Both the position numbers and the translations under genes were made by a program. Of a stretch of DNA of 64,000 nt, positions 20,507 to 32,437 are shown one piece after another. The stretch's first letter is position 1. Every line of letters starts with the position of its first letter. The notes below the pieces were generated by a model. The model was not told where the DNA came from, did not search any database, and saw only the letters and a list, made by a program, of their open reading frames with translations. This stretch comes from Gracilariopsis chorda (Eukaryota; Rhodophyta; Florideophyceae; Gracilariales; Gracilariaceae), in assembly GCA_003194525.1 (NCBI GenBank), contig NBIV01000072.1, forward strand, positions 186,001 through 250,000. Direction: 5' to 3'.

Positions 20507-21590
20507 GATCCTTTAGCCGGATTACTCCCGAAGAACTGATTCGCGATCAGTTCGGAGATGAATTATGTACGAAGATACGAGCCCAGTTTAATGGGGGTGC
20601 TGGTATCCCCTTTAGAGTCAATTCACAGGAATATATGGTCTTCACAGTTTGTTCTAACCAACAAATCGTGTTTCCTCATTCGCTGCAATCGCGATTTCTA
20701 CATCTATCCCATCACTCGAAGATGTCCGCTCACCCTGGCACCAGGAAGCTTTACACGACGCTTCGTCGGGATTTTTACTGGAACGCATTAGAGATTGATT
20801 GATACTAATTGGTGAAAAGTTGTACGCACTGTGCTCGCGAACGAGTTAATGTTCGTCGCCATACGAAGAAAGTGACGTTGTTCCCGGCACGGGCTTCTTT
20901 GGAATTTGTGGCTATCGATTTTCTCGGAGAGTTCCTCCGGACACCCCGTGGACGTAAGTATTTGCTTTCGATCATGGGTACGTTCTATAAATTATTCGGG
21001 ACAGTTCCGTTAAAAAAGATTACCGCTTGCAGTGTCGCAGAAGCTTTTGCCCGTCACTGGTTCTTGTCTTACGGCCCGCTGGTTAATCTTCTTTCCGATA
21101 GTGGACCACAATTTGTGGCTTGCTTCTTTCAAGACGTTTGTCGAGTAATCGATGTGAAGAATTTGTTTACAACAACCTATCACCCCCAATTTAATGGGCA
21201 TTTGGAGCGGATTAACCGTCCCCTTTTATCATAACTCCGTGCTTATATGGTTGAACATCGAAGAAATTGGGATATTTTCACAGATGCAACTACGTATGCG
21301 TATACTACGCAAGTCCACAGAGTTACTGGTTTATCTCCATTTGAACTGGATCCGCTCACGTTCACCACCCCTTGTGGTGGTCGACTCTCAACCGACATTG
21401 CATAGGTTTCCGTCCACAATGGATCACTACACCCAATGGAAGAATTGGCTAACTATGATTGTACCGTTCGCTAAGTCGTCTATGACAAAAGCAAAAAGCG
21501 CTTATAAGCGTAATTTCTATGCTCAGATCCGCCGAGCTCTTCCATCCCTTGAGAAAGAACAAGTGGCCTTTACTTGAGAGGACTACTATA
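20507..21590 (+). pseudogene. Element A integrase
   Basis: The zinc-binding (HHCC) region is partly legible (LHHSKMSAHPG-like near 20700, CTHCARERVN near 20825). The catalytic core carries all three acidic residues: D in VAIDFLGEF, D in LLSDSGPQF and E in NGHLERI (20809-21234). Continuation of the core after a TAA at about 21232 is seen in frames to 21577. Frameshifts and stops disable it. The order RT, RNase H, integrase marks a Ty3/gypsy element rather than copia. Confidence 0.85.
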
Positions 21591-23290
21591 ATCCTGAGAA
21601 GGGGAAATGCCACAAACTTTCACCCATCGCGGCAGGCCCTTATAAGGTCGTTAACGTTGACAATGACACAGCGGTACCGGAAGTTTGTGACAATCACAAA
21701 CGCTTTTCTTGAGATCGAGTGGTTCAAGCCCCTACACCCCATACGGGGGCAGTACTTCCCCTTATTGGAGTGGACGATACTGTGGTAGACAAAGCTGCAC
21801 AGACGTACATTGGAATCACCCCTACAGAGACACCGATCCCTTGGCGATGTATTACTGACATACCGTCGTTCTCCTCAATGCATTCTTCTGTTACGAACTA
21901 ATTGTTTCATACTCGCTCTTTAGTGCCTGTTAACACGCCGCCAGACGTCGTGTCGACTCCCAATGTCGTTCCACCTAAGGAGGGGGAGGAGATTGCCTGC
22001 TCTGACGAGGAACATTTACTGCTGTCACAACCGTTGTCTAGCGCTCGTGATACACAGATTTCTGAAGTGGAACAGCCCCTTGGGGATACTCAAGTCGGCT
22101 CAGCTGAGATTGCTCTGAATGTCAGCATCGCAACACTTCATTCGCGTGCTAATGCTGAAACGGATACTACAACCGTTGCGGGGGATAGTGACCTTGTTAA
22201 TAAGATTTCGCGCTTATCAGATGAGAACCTTTCGCTTCAGACTGCTGAACTAGCTCACCCCGTCAAGGACTTATCAAGATTTTCTGATCTCTCTCGCCAA
22301 GAATCCTTGACGCAGTTGGATTTGGAAAATGACATCCCTGACTGACAGGAGAGAGTGGACACAGAAGCTCTAGTTAATTCTAGTTTGGTTACCCTGGATA
22401 CTCCGTCTTCCACAGATCACAACATCACTGACATTAGCTCGTTATCCCAGCTCACTGTGCGCTCTAAAACAGCCATGGCAGATCCCGGTCTAACCAGCAA
22501 CCGTTATTTGGATTACAAGGCACACTATGACGTAGAAAAACTTCTACCTAAGATGGGTCATGCAAAGTTACCATCACCACGTAGTGTCGGAGATGAGCAT
22601 GACTTCCGTCAAGACGGCCAAGGACACCAGGAGATGGATAGCGAACGTTCAGTCACAACCCATTGTATGGTAATCTACACTGCAACGGCAGGAGCACTGT
22701 CGCGTGGCACGCCACGCGACGTTCCACGCGCCCACACTAGTGGCGGTTCGTGGCCACCAGTGCGCATTGCTGGCACCACCCCCATCGGCCCACCGCTATC
22801 ACTATTAAGTGATCTCGGTACCACTAACTCACCTCTCTGGTCTGAACCGTCGCAGCCCGCGAAGCGGGACCACCCTCAATTCACGGAATCTAGGCCCCTC
22901 TTACTTTAAGAATTTCGGCAGCTCTCGATGAGGAAGGTAACAGGTACTAATCAGAGTTCCTCAACTCCGTGTTAGACGTTAGAAATACCCTGCCAGGTGG
23001 GCACACCACTGGTGCAGCCATGGAATCTATCGGTGAACCGGACGCTTGACGACACTGCGACGCAGGACGTTTATCCACAGGATTTTCTAGTCGACCACAT
23101 CGTGGGACAAATTCACCACCCCAGTGTGTTCATACAATACCATGTCCGCTGGTACGTCTTTCCACCATCAATGAACACGGATGAACTAGTTGACCATCTC
23201 CCCCGATCTGTATCGTGCAATACCATCGTCTTAACCACTCGGCCCTGCCACGGAACATTGATCAAGCCCTCGTAGGATAGCCTCACGCCG
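21591..23290 (+). pseudogene. Element A integrase C-terminal extension with chromodomain
   Basis: A Ser/Thr/Glu-rich extension (21902-22909, two adjacent frames with one stop at 22343-22345) links integrase to a chromodomain-like block at about 23060-23230. That block reads FLVDHIVG, then QYHVRWYVFPPS, then DHLPRS, matching the aromatic-cage chromodomain pattern in order and spacing. In chromoviruses the domain steers integration to chromatin. The long low-complexity linker is unusual. Element D has a corresponding block at 42440-42590. Confidence 0.65.
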
Positions 23291-23643
23291 TAATGGAACG
23301 GTTTCACCCACAATGGGGATTGAAGAGCCTACCACTAGTGCAGCAAAGAAGAAGAAGAAGAAGTAGGAGCTGAAAGGGATTGAAGAAATGAAGCCTTGAA
23401 GAAGAAAAGAAGACTCTTGGCAAAGAATATCAAACGGCATACTATATATACATGGATACTCCGAAAAGGAGGAGAACAAGAAAAACTTCACAAAAGCACA
23501 TTGCACTGGAGTTCATTTCTATGTTGCTACGGCTACTCGGGCTCAAAATAGCCAACTAATTGGTAACTCAACAAATCTCTATATCCTCAAAAGGTAGGTC
23601 CACCGGAACCCAGTTGGCTCCCATCATCCTGCCCTATTCTCGA
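23291..23643. other. Spacer with GAA-rich tract
   Basis: Lies between the chromodomain of A and the 3' end of the antisense frame. It contains an AAGAAG-rich tract (about 23345-23365) and a TATATATA (about 23446). No gene is seen. Confidence 0.4.
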
Positions 23644-25544
23644 CTAGAGTGCACCTCGCATTTTTTTGAAGTCACTTGACACTATGTTGGATAAGCCAGC
23701 CTCCTGGAGGAACTGAGAGATCACTGGGGCACGCAGGGCACCATTCATCGTTGATGCGGCCGGTGCACCTGATATGGACGGAGCTGGAACCAGTGCAGCC
23801 TGAGGAGGCACAAAAGCTGTCATTGAAGCTACAAACACTGAAGGCCCTGCTCCATGGCCCACCAGATCCCCCGGTGCCACGAGCACGTTTCCGTAATCCT
23901 CCTCAAGAACATCATCCAACATTTTATCGTGCACGTCGGCCACCTGAGAGAACTCGGCTGTAACGACAAACCAAGTTGGCTTTCGCGCGGGGGTGGTTCT
24001 TTTTTCATCTCGAAGAGTGAAGGCCTCGTCTCGAATAATTCTCACCCGCGTCCACAGCTCATGTTATATGAAACCACCCGCTAGGGGAGTCCTCCTTCCC
24101 GGTGATCGGTCACTTGTATCCAGCTCATCGTTGCGAGCCGCTTAGTCTACTGTAACTGTATTCCAATCGGTATTGTCGATAACATTGAGGAGTCTCACCA
24201 CCTGTGAATAGTTTCCATTGCCGCCGAGCGAGATTCTGAGATCAAGAGATTGGATGCAACGAAGAAGAGTCGGTGAGATATACCAAAGAGAACATTGGCT
24301 GTAGACCTCTGGGGGAGATATACCGCCGTTCGCACAGCCCATTCCATGCTCACAACAGACCTCCACCCCGTGACCGGGTTGCTCACTAACCGGCTACTCA
24401 GGTACGTGATGTGAGTCGGAAGCTCTCTGTAGCCTCCCTGGCTCACCTCAGTAGAGGACCAGTGGAATGAAATCGGAACGCATCTTCCACGCATGTGGTG
24501 AGGGCGAATCCTATTCCTTTCACTGTTCTGATAAGGTATAATAAGTCCCCAACGAAGGCGGTTTGTTCGTTCGAAACGGATCATCCTTTGAAGGTAAGAC
24601 AACCGTGATTAACGTAGAAGATATCGAAACTTGGCACGCAATAGTAGACGCGTCCAATACAGTACGTTGTTGTGCACAGCAACACCCTGGTACTTTTCAA
24701 CGGTGTTTGCGCGACGCACAAAATTCTCTCCATATTGGATCTCTCTGAGATTTCGGTAAAGGGCCACGTGGAAACGGATGTAAGTTGGAATTGGACGGCC
24801 TGAATAAGTTCGGTATAGCCGCTGATGCACCACCTTGGTGAAGGCTGGTCGCGCATTCGCGTCAGTTTCCCCATGATAGTGGATAATGGCTTGAGAAGGG
24901 ACGGGAATCCAGTGCGTCCAGTCAAATGGTGAAGTCATATAGACATGAAGCTCACCCGGTAACCAGATTACACCATCGGCATATTATTAGATAATCATCG
25001 TGAAGCGGACCCCCTGAGATTGAAACCAAAAAGCTCGTAAATATGGCACTGCGTTCAGTCGAGAACCGACCGCTTCTAACTCTTCATAAGAGGCCCATGG
25101 TCCCGAAGAGCGGTTTCACGGCATGAATTGTTGTGAAGGCCACTTCCACGTCTGTGGATTCGGGCATTGAGGCTGCATAGCAGGTTGATAGACCTGCCGG
25201 GCCGTTTGGTAGTTCGATGGGTATAGCGCAGCAGTTGTTGCAGGGTGACCCGCTTGAGGCAGGGCAGTTGTGCTGAAGCCACCTACGAATTGCGGAGGAT
25301 TCCAGTGCATCGCAGGTTGAGATCCAATGTTCTTGGGAGCTGCTGATGGGTTTAGAGCGTTTGAAATCCCGCCTTGCCACTGATTAGCCGAGTTGTTCGG
25401 ATTGATATTAATCTGAACCCGAGGAATCGGAGGTAAAGCTGCTGATGACGTTGAAAGAGTGTGTAACCTTTGAGGCGCAGATGTAGCCGCGTTGCGAAGA
25501 AAAGATCTTTGCTGGTCGCGAGAAGACGAGACAGTATCGGCCAT
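23644..25544 (-). pseudogene. Antisense ORF of element A (unknown protein)
   Basis: From the ATG at 25544 a decayed frame of about 630 codons runs leftwards, towards the pol gene of element A. The first 140 residues are Pro/Asn/Gln-rich (PPIPRVQININP, QPAMQPQCPNPQ). A globular part follows (SPFDWTHWIPVPSQ, RPIPTYIRFHVALYRNLREI, FHWSSTEVSQGGY). The C terminus is acidic then Ala/Pro-rich (ADVHDKMLDDVLEED). Several stops and frame changes occur. A segment at 24163-24195 (RLLNVIDNTDW) matches a plus-strand frame of element B at 26369-26401 (RLLGLIDSIDW). The family is unknown to me. It is not a recognisable gag, env or pol. An antisense accessory gene of the element is the best explanation. Confidence 0.6.
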
Positions 25545-26281
25545 GCTGAGGAGATTGTTAGCTAGGCACGCGCTGCGGTATCGACCGTTGCCTACGGGGA
25601 CGTTTTCGCGCCTAAGGTGGGGATATGTAGTGCAACGTGTTGGAGGAGGTTTATCGAATATTGCGACTCATATATACGGAGTTATGGCATCGCGGCGGAA
25701 GCGTTCGATATATAAATCAGAGGTCAATTACTCGACGCCGAGGTTACTTGCACATTTTAGTGGACATTAGTTTACCTGCCGCCTTGGCATACTTAGCACA
25801 CGTGTACTGTTGTTTGCACCTATTATTTACGAATAGGTATATTCTATTTAGCTAATTTAATATAGCTGTCTGACAGTGGGCCGGCGCCATCTATACTCAG
25901 ACTTATGACAGTGAACCCACTGCATGGAAATAAACACAACAACCGAGTATTTGGCTCTGACTCAAGAACTCCTGGTGCTTGGTAAACTCCATCGGAGGGC
26001 CAACGCCTGGTGCAGGAATAGTTATTTCACCTCCTAGTATCTCGAACTGCATTCCGCGTCGTGTCATTCACCGCTCTGCGTGTTCCATCATCTTTTCTAT
26101 ATTTTCCTTGATATAGGCAGCACCCCCATGTTCGCCGGTGATTCCTTATTTCTTTCTCGCTTGTCTCGCTCTTCCATTCCAGTTATACCGTACATCTGCA
26201 CGCCCGTCATGACGGTGAACTTCGGACTTACACCCAACTAGCGCGCCCACCGCAGGGGGCTCTGTTTACTGTTGCCACCGT
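25545..26281. other. Divergent non-coding region between two antisense ORFs
   Basis: It separates the minus-strand frame of A from the plus-strand frame of B. On the minus strand it contains TATATATC-like sequence (about 25700) upstream of the ATG at 25544. The octamer TGACAGTG occurs twice (about 25872 and 25907). Promoter function is inferred. Confidence 0.35.
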
Positions 26282-27900
26282 TTGCTGAGAAGGATCCGAA
26301 CGCCTTCGCGTGTCTTTCCTTTCGAAGAGTATTGCACCGCAGGTATTGCCAGCAATCACAAAATACTCCGATTACTTGGTTTGATCGACAGTATTGACTG
26401 GAGGGAGGTCTCACTGGAACAGAGCGGTCGGCTTGACGGCGGCAGTGGCGGTACGGGGTGTTCAGATCTTGGTAAGAACACCACCTTTGCGGGGGATTTC
26501 ATCTACTTTGATCCCTGGAAGTTTCGGGAAATTCCCTCGAGAAGGCGAGGGAGCTCTGCGATGCACTGCCACACGTGCCAGACGACCACTCGATTGGGTA
26601 CGTCGACTCCGACGTTTACTACCGCACGTATAATGCGGATGACCCAATTGTTGATATCGAGCCCGAAGAGCCGGGAGACCTGGAACTAGATATTGCCAAC
26701 GTGGTCGTAGACGAATGCCCCGCGGGGATGCCTCAGGTTCCCTGTCCTCCAACGGTGATTGCTTGGCCTTCACTGCCCAGCGTATGGTAAATGGATGTCA
26801 TTGCCCGCTTCCTCCGCGGAGCTGGTTCAAGCGCTGCTGAGCTTTCGGGTGACGTCACCGCGATGGTAGATGCATTGGCTCACTGCCTTGTGGGTGGTCC
26901 CGCCCCAGATAATGGGGAGGTGTCGCACCTCTAATCCAGTATCCTGGTCTCTTTGCTTGGCTTATGCAGTAGTGTAGCTTAGCATCACACCGAAGCGCGA
27001 GCCTCCTGAGTACATTATCACGTATAGAACGGTTTTATCTTCTTAATTCCCGTCTTTGACGGAGTCCTTACAAAAGTGGGTGTACTCCTCTTTTCTACCT
27101 TCCCCGGCTTGGCGGCGTTTTTATCCCACTTGGGCGTGGCACAGCGTAGCTGGTATGCAGTATCCTCGCTTTGGTGATATTGGACTGCCTTCGAACGGTG
27201 AAGGTGTTCGATGGGTTACGTGGTGTCCCAGCTTGGTTCATATCCGTACCAACAGAAGTTGTACCTTAACTCTTGTTTGTATACATGCCAGCCTTCCCGT
27301 GGTATGGTGAGCTCGCTTGTTGGGGGTTGCCCGTGGCACGCGATATTTTCTCTCAAGGGTCCGTCAGGATGCAACGGATAAGTACTGGCTTCGTTTGGAG
27401 GATGTGGTGCAGCGTGCAGAATAATGTCCCTCAAGAGGGTGGCTTTGTGAAAGGGTTGGCGCGTTTCGCAGTAATTATGTCGTATCGCTAGTTGGCGGGG
27501 TTCCTCCGTCCCAGGGTGATGGTAGTCCAGTCGAACCACAAGCTTGCGGGCATCTTGCTGCTTTGGCAGGGTTGCAGAGGTCATTCTCTGCTAGGGCTTT
27601 CTGCGTCACGCAGTGATTGGTGTGGGGCGCGCAATCTCCTTGCGTTCACGTGACTACCACGACATGTGGTTCTGAACCGCCTTCTTGCGTTCCGCCTCCC
27701 TTGGCGTGGGCCTTACGCTGCCCGGCTGTGCTGTGCACTGCTGTGTTGGCACCCGGTATACGGCAGTTACTTCCGGTCCGTCATTGTTTTGCATCAAACT
27801 CCCTGATGGAGGGGGTACAGCTGGCACCGTGAGGATCTTCCGTGTTCCACGGTGAGGTTCAGTATTACTTTTTCGTGTCTCATGGCTCAAATCCCTTGCG
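26282..27900 (+). pseudogene. Antisense ORF of element B (unknown protein)
   Basis: Element B is read on the minus strand, so these plus-strand frames are antisense to its pol and lie 3' of its integrase. Readable blocks are NHKILRLLGLIDSIDW (26354-26401), an acidic stretch (DPIVDIEPEEPGDLELDI, about 26641-26694) and frames up to about 27870. The first block aligns with the antisense frame of element A over more than 35 residues, including upstream LLR/MLRR-I. Frameshifts and stops are frequent. Function is unknown. Confidence 0.5.
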
Positions 27901-27976
27901 ACGGTAATAAATTCCCATCGGACTGATGTTTCCGCTTCCTCTTCTTAGATGGAGCAAGGGGCGTAGCAGTAAGATA

Positions 27977-28648
27977 TCACGCATGGCGGGTGTAAATGCG
28001 CGCCGAAGGGGCGGTAGTGTTAGGAGTAGAGAAAAGTCCGTTTGGAGCTGAACAATCTGGTCGAGCCAGAGTTTCCAACAAAATCGGTAAATCTGAGAGG
28101 CCCCGAGTAGAATGTAGTAGAGTAGTCGGTCTATTTGGTCCTGGAGTTTCCGGCGTTGCTGAGTCTGTAGAGACGGGTTTGGCTGTATCCAGGACGACCT
28201 CAGACGAGAGAGGAGGGGCAAGTACAAGTCGATCACGGAGAATCCGCTCGTTTTCATTGCCCATTTCCAGTACGACAGTGTCTGAGTTAACAGAAAGCAC
28301 CTTTAATAGTCTATTCGCTACAGTTGAAAGCTTGTGACACTTCTTTCGTTCCGGTTTAGAATATTCTTTCCGTATAAATACGTAGGTATTAGCCCGTATG
28401 CGGGGAGCATTATTTCGTAAACGAGCGTCAAAATTCCGCTGTACGTGGCTTGTGCGCGTTTCATAGATTTTCACGCTGCGAGGACCAGTTTGGTAAGCAA
28501 TTGCTTCCCTTCCCGGCAGCAACAACCCACACATGAGAAAGTTCCGAAGTGGCTTGAGACTCTTACGCCACGGGCAGGGGTGAACGAGATAGAACCAATT
28601 CGAATGGTGATACTTTGGTAGTCCGGTGAGCTTGCCTAATGTATGCAA
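27977..28648 (-). pseudogene. Element B integrase C-terminal region
   Basis: A 223-codon frame continues the integrase of B after a frame break. It has the RNFDARLRNNAPRI block typical of the region after the catalytic core, and a GPY/F-like stretch (RLLKVLSVNSDTVVL). It ends in a Ser/Thr/Pro-rich tail. No clear chromodomain is seen here, unlike A and D; it may be lost or lie beyond the frame break. Confidence 0.7.
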
Positions 28649-28697
28649 AGTTTAAGGCATTTTTATACAAGTCCTAAGTCTTGGGGTGATCAGCAAC

Positions 28698-29352
28698 CTA
28701 GGAATTGAGAGAGGCCAACCAAGTCTGGTAGAACCGTTCGACTTGCCCATTACACTGATGGCAGGTAGTTGTGAACAAGTTCTTCACGTCCAGAATGCGA
28801 CAAACATCCTGGAAGAACTTGGACGCGAACTGCCGTCCGTTATCAGAGAGCACCTCCACAGCAAGACCGTTGACAAAACTACAGTGCATTACCAGAGCCT
28901 TGACCACCTTGAAAGCGGTTATTTCCCGGAGAGGGAAAGTCCAAACAACCTTTGAAAAGCGATCAGTGGTCATATACAAGAACTTTTTGCCTCTCTTAGT
29001 AGTGAAGAGAGGTCCGAGAGTATCGACCGCAATAAGCTGTAGTGGTGCCCTAACAGAGAATAACTTCATTTTCTTCGGGTTCCTGCGAAGCGTCACCGTT
29101 TCTTTGAGCATTTGGTTCAAACCACACATTTGCGTAGCAATCAACCGCCTTGGGGGGCCAGTAAAAAGCCCTTCGCATGGTGAGGTAGAGCTTGCTCCTA
29201 CCTACGTGGCCACTGAGCTTTGCAGATTGCGAGAGATATAACACCCGCGACAGGAGGGAATGAGGTACCACAATATGTGGGGGAGTTTCGGCCAACTGAA
29301 CGATGTAGCCGTTATCGTTCACCTCGAAAGGGAGGTCTTCACTACCGTTCAA
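28698..29352 (-). pseudogene. Element B integrase core
   Basis: Two overlapping frames cover the zinc-binding region (LSGHVGRSKLYLTMRRAFYW) and the catalytic core. The triad is complete: D in IAVDTLGP, D in LSDNGRQFAS and E in NGQVERF. The frame changes near 29050-29144, so the protein is interrupted. The order gag, protease, RT, RNase H, integrase is conserved with element D. Confidence 0.85.
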
Positions 29353-31166
29353 ACGAGCTCAAATCCTCATCCAGAAAGAGTCATCGAATTGTTCTCGCAG
29401 CAATTTCTCCGGTGGAACCGGTACAAAACTTCCACATAAGAAGTTCTCAAGGGTCTTGCAAGATGCGAGTAAGTTGTCAAAGTCAGCATCCTCATCCCAA
29501 TCTTCTCGGCATTCCTCGAACTTCCACTCCAGGTCATCCGGTTCTTCAGCCATGAAGCATGGAAGGTTTTCATCCTCCGTTGGTACTGCTTCCCCTTTTG
29601 TAGGTAGAGGCGACAGAGCGTCGGCCTGTTTGTTGAGCGCACGCTCTTTATATATGACTTGGAAGTCATATTCCACAACGCGGAGTCTCCAGCGCATAAG
29701 GTGGCCCGAGGGATCGGAAATGTTCATTAGCCCCCTCAAAGAGAGATGATCTGTATATACGGTGAAATGAACTCCTACAAGATAGGGGCGTAGGGTGCAC
29801 AGTGCTTATACGACGGCGAGATACTCTTTCTCAGACACGGATTAATTCCGCTCGTAGACATTGAGTGAGTGTGAGCAATAACCAATTGGCCTTTGGTCCC
29901 CCTCTGGGGTGGTTTGAACAAGAGCACATCCAACTCGGTAATTGCTCGAATCCGTGTCCACGGAGTACGGAAGTCCCAGTTTGGGTAAAGATAAGATAGG
30001 TGCTGACGTGACAGCCCTCTTTAAGGAGAGAAACCCTTCCGACTGCTCGGGCGTGAATAGTCTCAATGGTGGGGGATTTTCTTTGCGTAACAACGCGTTC
30101 AAAGTTGGTGCAATATCCGAAAAGTTCGGGATAAACCTTCGGTAGACGTTCCCCAGCACGAAGGAAGAGCGAAGTTCCGTTTGAGTGCAGGGTTGTTTGG
30201 CCTGAACGAGGGACTTGACTTGAGCCTTCTCGATCATTAACCGTACTGGACGGATAATGTGTCGCAGATACTTGACTGCACCATTGAAAAACTCGCACTT
30301 CATCAACTTGAGGGTAATTCCCGCATCACAGAGTACAGTCAGAACGTCCCTTACGTGGGTTAGATGGTCTTCCAAATTATTTAAGAAGATGATAATATCA
30401 TCCAGGTAGACCAGGCAGTTCCGCCACTTCAAGCAGTTCAATAGGCTATCCATTGCACGCTGAAAGGTAGCAGGAGCGTTGGTCAAACCAAATTTCATCC
30501 ACTTGAAGCGGTACGATCCTGCGTGGCAGGTGAATGCAGTCTTATCACGATTCTCCTGTCTAAAAGGGACCTTCCAATAACACCAATTAGCGTCCAAAGC
30601 AATGAACATGGTTGTGTCTCCAAAAAGCCTATGAATTCTTCCATAATAGAGATGGGATATCTGTCTATAAATATTACAGTATTATGACAGTGATAGTTGG
30701 CACGGAACCCCCAGGTTCCTTCGGCCTTTAAGGCCAGTGAAACTGGAGATGCCCAGGGTGATTGAGTGGGCTTTATCACACTTGCGTGGAGCATTTGGTC
30801 CATTTGAGACTGCTCCTCTTCTCGGGCTTTCAGTCCTGCCCTGTAGCGGGGTGGTGTAATCGGACATGCACCTGGTAACAAATCTGTCCGTTGCTCCGTA
30901 GCATTCATCTCGCCGGGCGAGCCATCCAACATCGTTGTAAATTCCCGTAGCATTGCGCGGAGTTTGTCGTGGTGTGAATCCGGCACATGGCCGAATTTTA
31001 TATCTTCGAGTGCCTTTATGGGGTCCACTTGGTCAGAAATCGCTGTAGCAATGTCTTTTAATACATTTATGGCCGTAGGTTCCGAGTTTATTGGGGTGTT
31101 TGACGTTAAAAAACGGTTCTTTCCTTCTTCTTTGACTATAGTTCGTTGGTGGTGGGGTGGCTTCAT
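29353..31166 (-). pseudogene. Element B reverse transcriptase and RNase H
   Basis: RT begins in the frame 31166-30495 (IKPTQSPWASPVSLALK) and shifts to the frame 30609-29842, which holds the intact YLDD active site at 30397-30408, plus FGLTNAPATFQRAMD and the thumb. RNase H follows (VDTDSSNYRVGCAL, then a TAA within the ERN-x-SVSEKEY block, about 29843). A tether region (29739-29359) leads to integrase. The frame changes at about 30600 and 29842 break the polyprotein. Confidence 0.85.
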
Positions 31167-31809
31167 CAGAAGAGGTGGTGATTCCGAGAACGTTTTCGGT
31201 CTTCATCTTAGTCCGGAGCACCCCAAGGGGGTGTGGAGTGATGCTTTCAATTGCTTGGTTCTTTAAAAGATACTGGGTCATTTGGCCAAGATTGGCAACT
31301 AGTATCCGGAAAGGAGCAGCCGGGGTAACGTGAACAATTCCGTTTACCAGCATGAGCTGGTATGTATGGCATAACGAGGACAGAGGTTGAATAACCCGAA
31401 GAACATTTTGAAGGCAATTGACTTTGACCAAGATTTGGGACTTAGGCGGTATAGAAACCGAGGCTGCAACTCGAAGTTTGATGTAATCGCGAGACTCGTG
31501 CAGTGGTTCCTGCGCAGCAGGTGGTGGGACTTGCTTCTGTGAAAAATGCTTCAGCGGGAGACGGACCATCGAGACTGAGGATCCGTCGTCGAGTTCGACC
31601 TGCCTTAGGTGGGGTCTGATTGCGTCGACAAATATGTCGCAGTAATCACATCCCAGTATGACTGGAGCGGCTAATGACTGACAAACGATAAAGTGGAGCT
31701 TCACCACAGAAGTGCCCAACCACACCACTATATCGACGGTATCCATCGTTTTTAACAGATTACTCCTCGCATCTGCGACGTCGGAAACCGTTTCAGAACG
31801 GATACGAGA

Positions 31810-32100
31810 CTACGTCTGTGGGGATAGCAATGATTCTACTATGATATTGTGGCCTGCCCCTGTGTGAAGGACTGTTAGAAATCTCATCTTAAAATGGGTG
31901 TCAATGCCAAGTTCAGCATAAACCCTGTAGTTGAGCCTGGCCATGACCAAGAATCTATCCGGGATCCGGGGTTTTTCACTCCGTATCAACGGGAGATGCA
32001 GCACAGAAATGTGTGCAGAGTCCGCTTCCGCGTTGTCTTTCCTTGAAAGAATTTTCACCAGGCAGCGAGGCGGCGACGTCTCGGGCGTTAACAGACCCAT
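31810..32100 (-). pseudogene. Element B aspartic protease region
   Basis: Between gag and RT the frame contains HTGAGHN in the context FLTVLHTGAG, the retropepsin active-site loop. The catalytic Asp of D-T/S-G is replaced by His (codon near 31864), so the protease is inactive. An RT-proximal linker occupies 31033-31746. Confidence 0.7.
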
Positions 32101-32437
32101 CTCTGAGGGCTTCTCTCCCGAAAGGGAGACGCCCTCAGTTAGTTTTCCTGGCAGGGTCCCCCCTTAGGAGGTTGTCCAAGATCCTCGAACACGAGAGCTC
32201 CATTCCGGGGGCCAGGGTTCTTATCCGCATAAGTGGTGGTTGCATCGGACATTTGCGCCACTTCCCGACTTGGGTTAGTTGAAGCCAGCCACGCAAGCGA
32301 AATATGTGGCAAGGCATGCGAGAATTCCGTCTTAGGTCGTAAGTAGGAAGCCGTTGGGACGGACTGGTTCTCCTCTCGTGTGAGAGCATCGTAATTTGCC
32401 AGCACTTTGGCCATGTCCTTCAGTGAGCAAAGACACT

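Noticed and set aside
23314-23573. 260-bp unit with TG...CA ends and a TATATATA, LTR-like
   Set aside because: No second copy and no matching target duplication (CACAA against AATCT); the GAA-rich tract makes it look like simple spacer.
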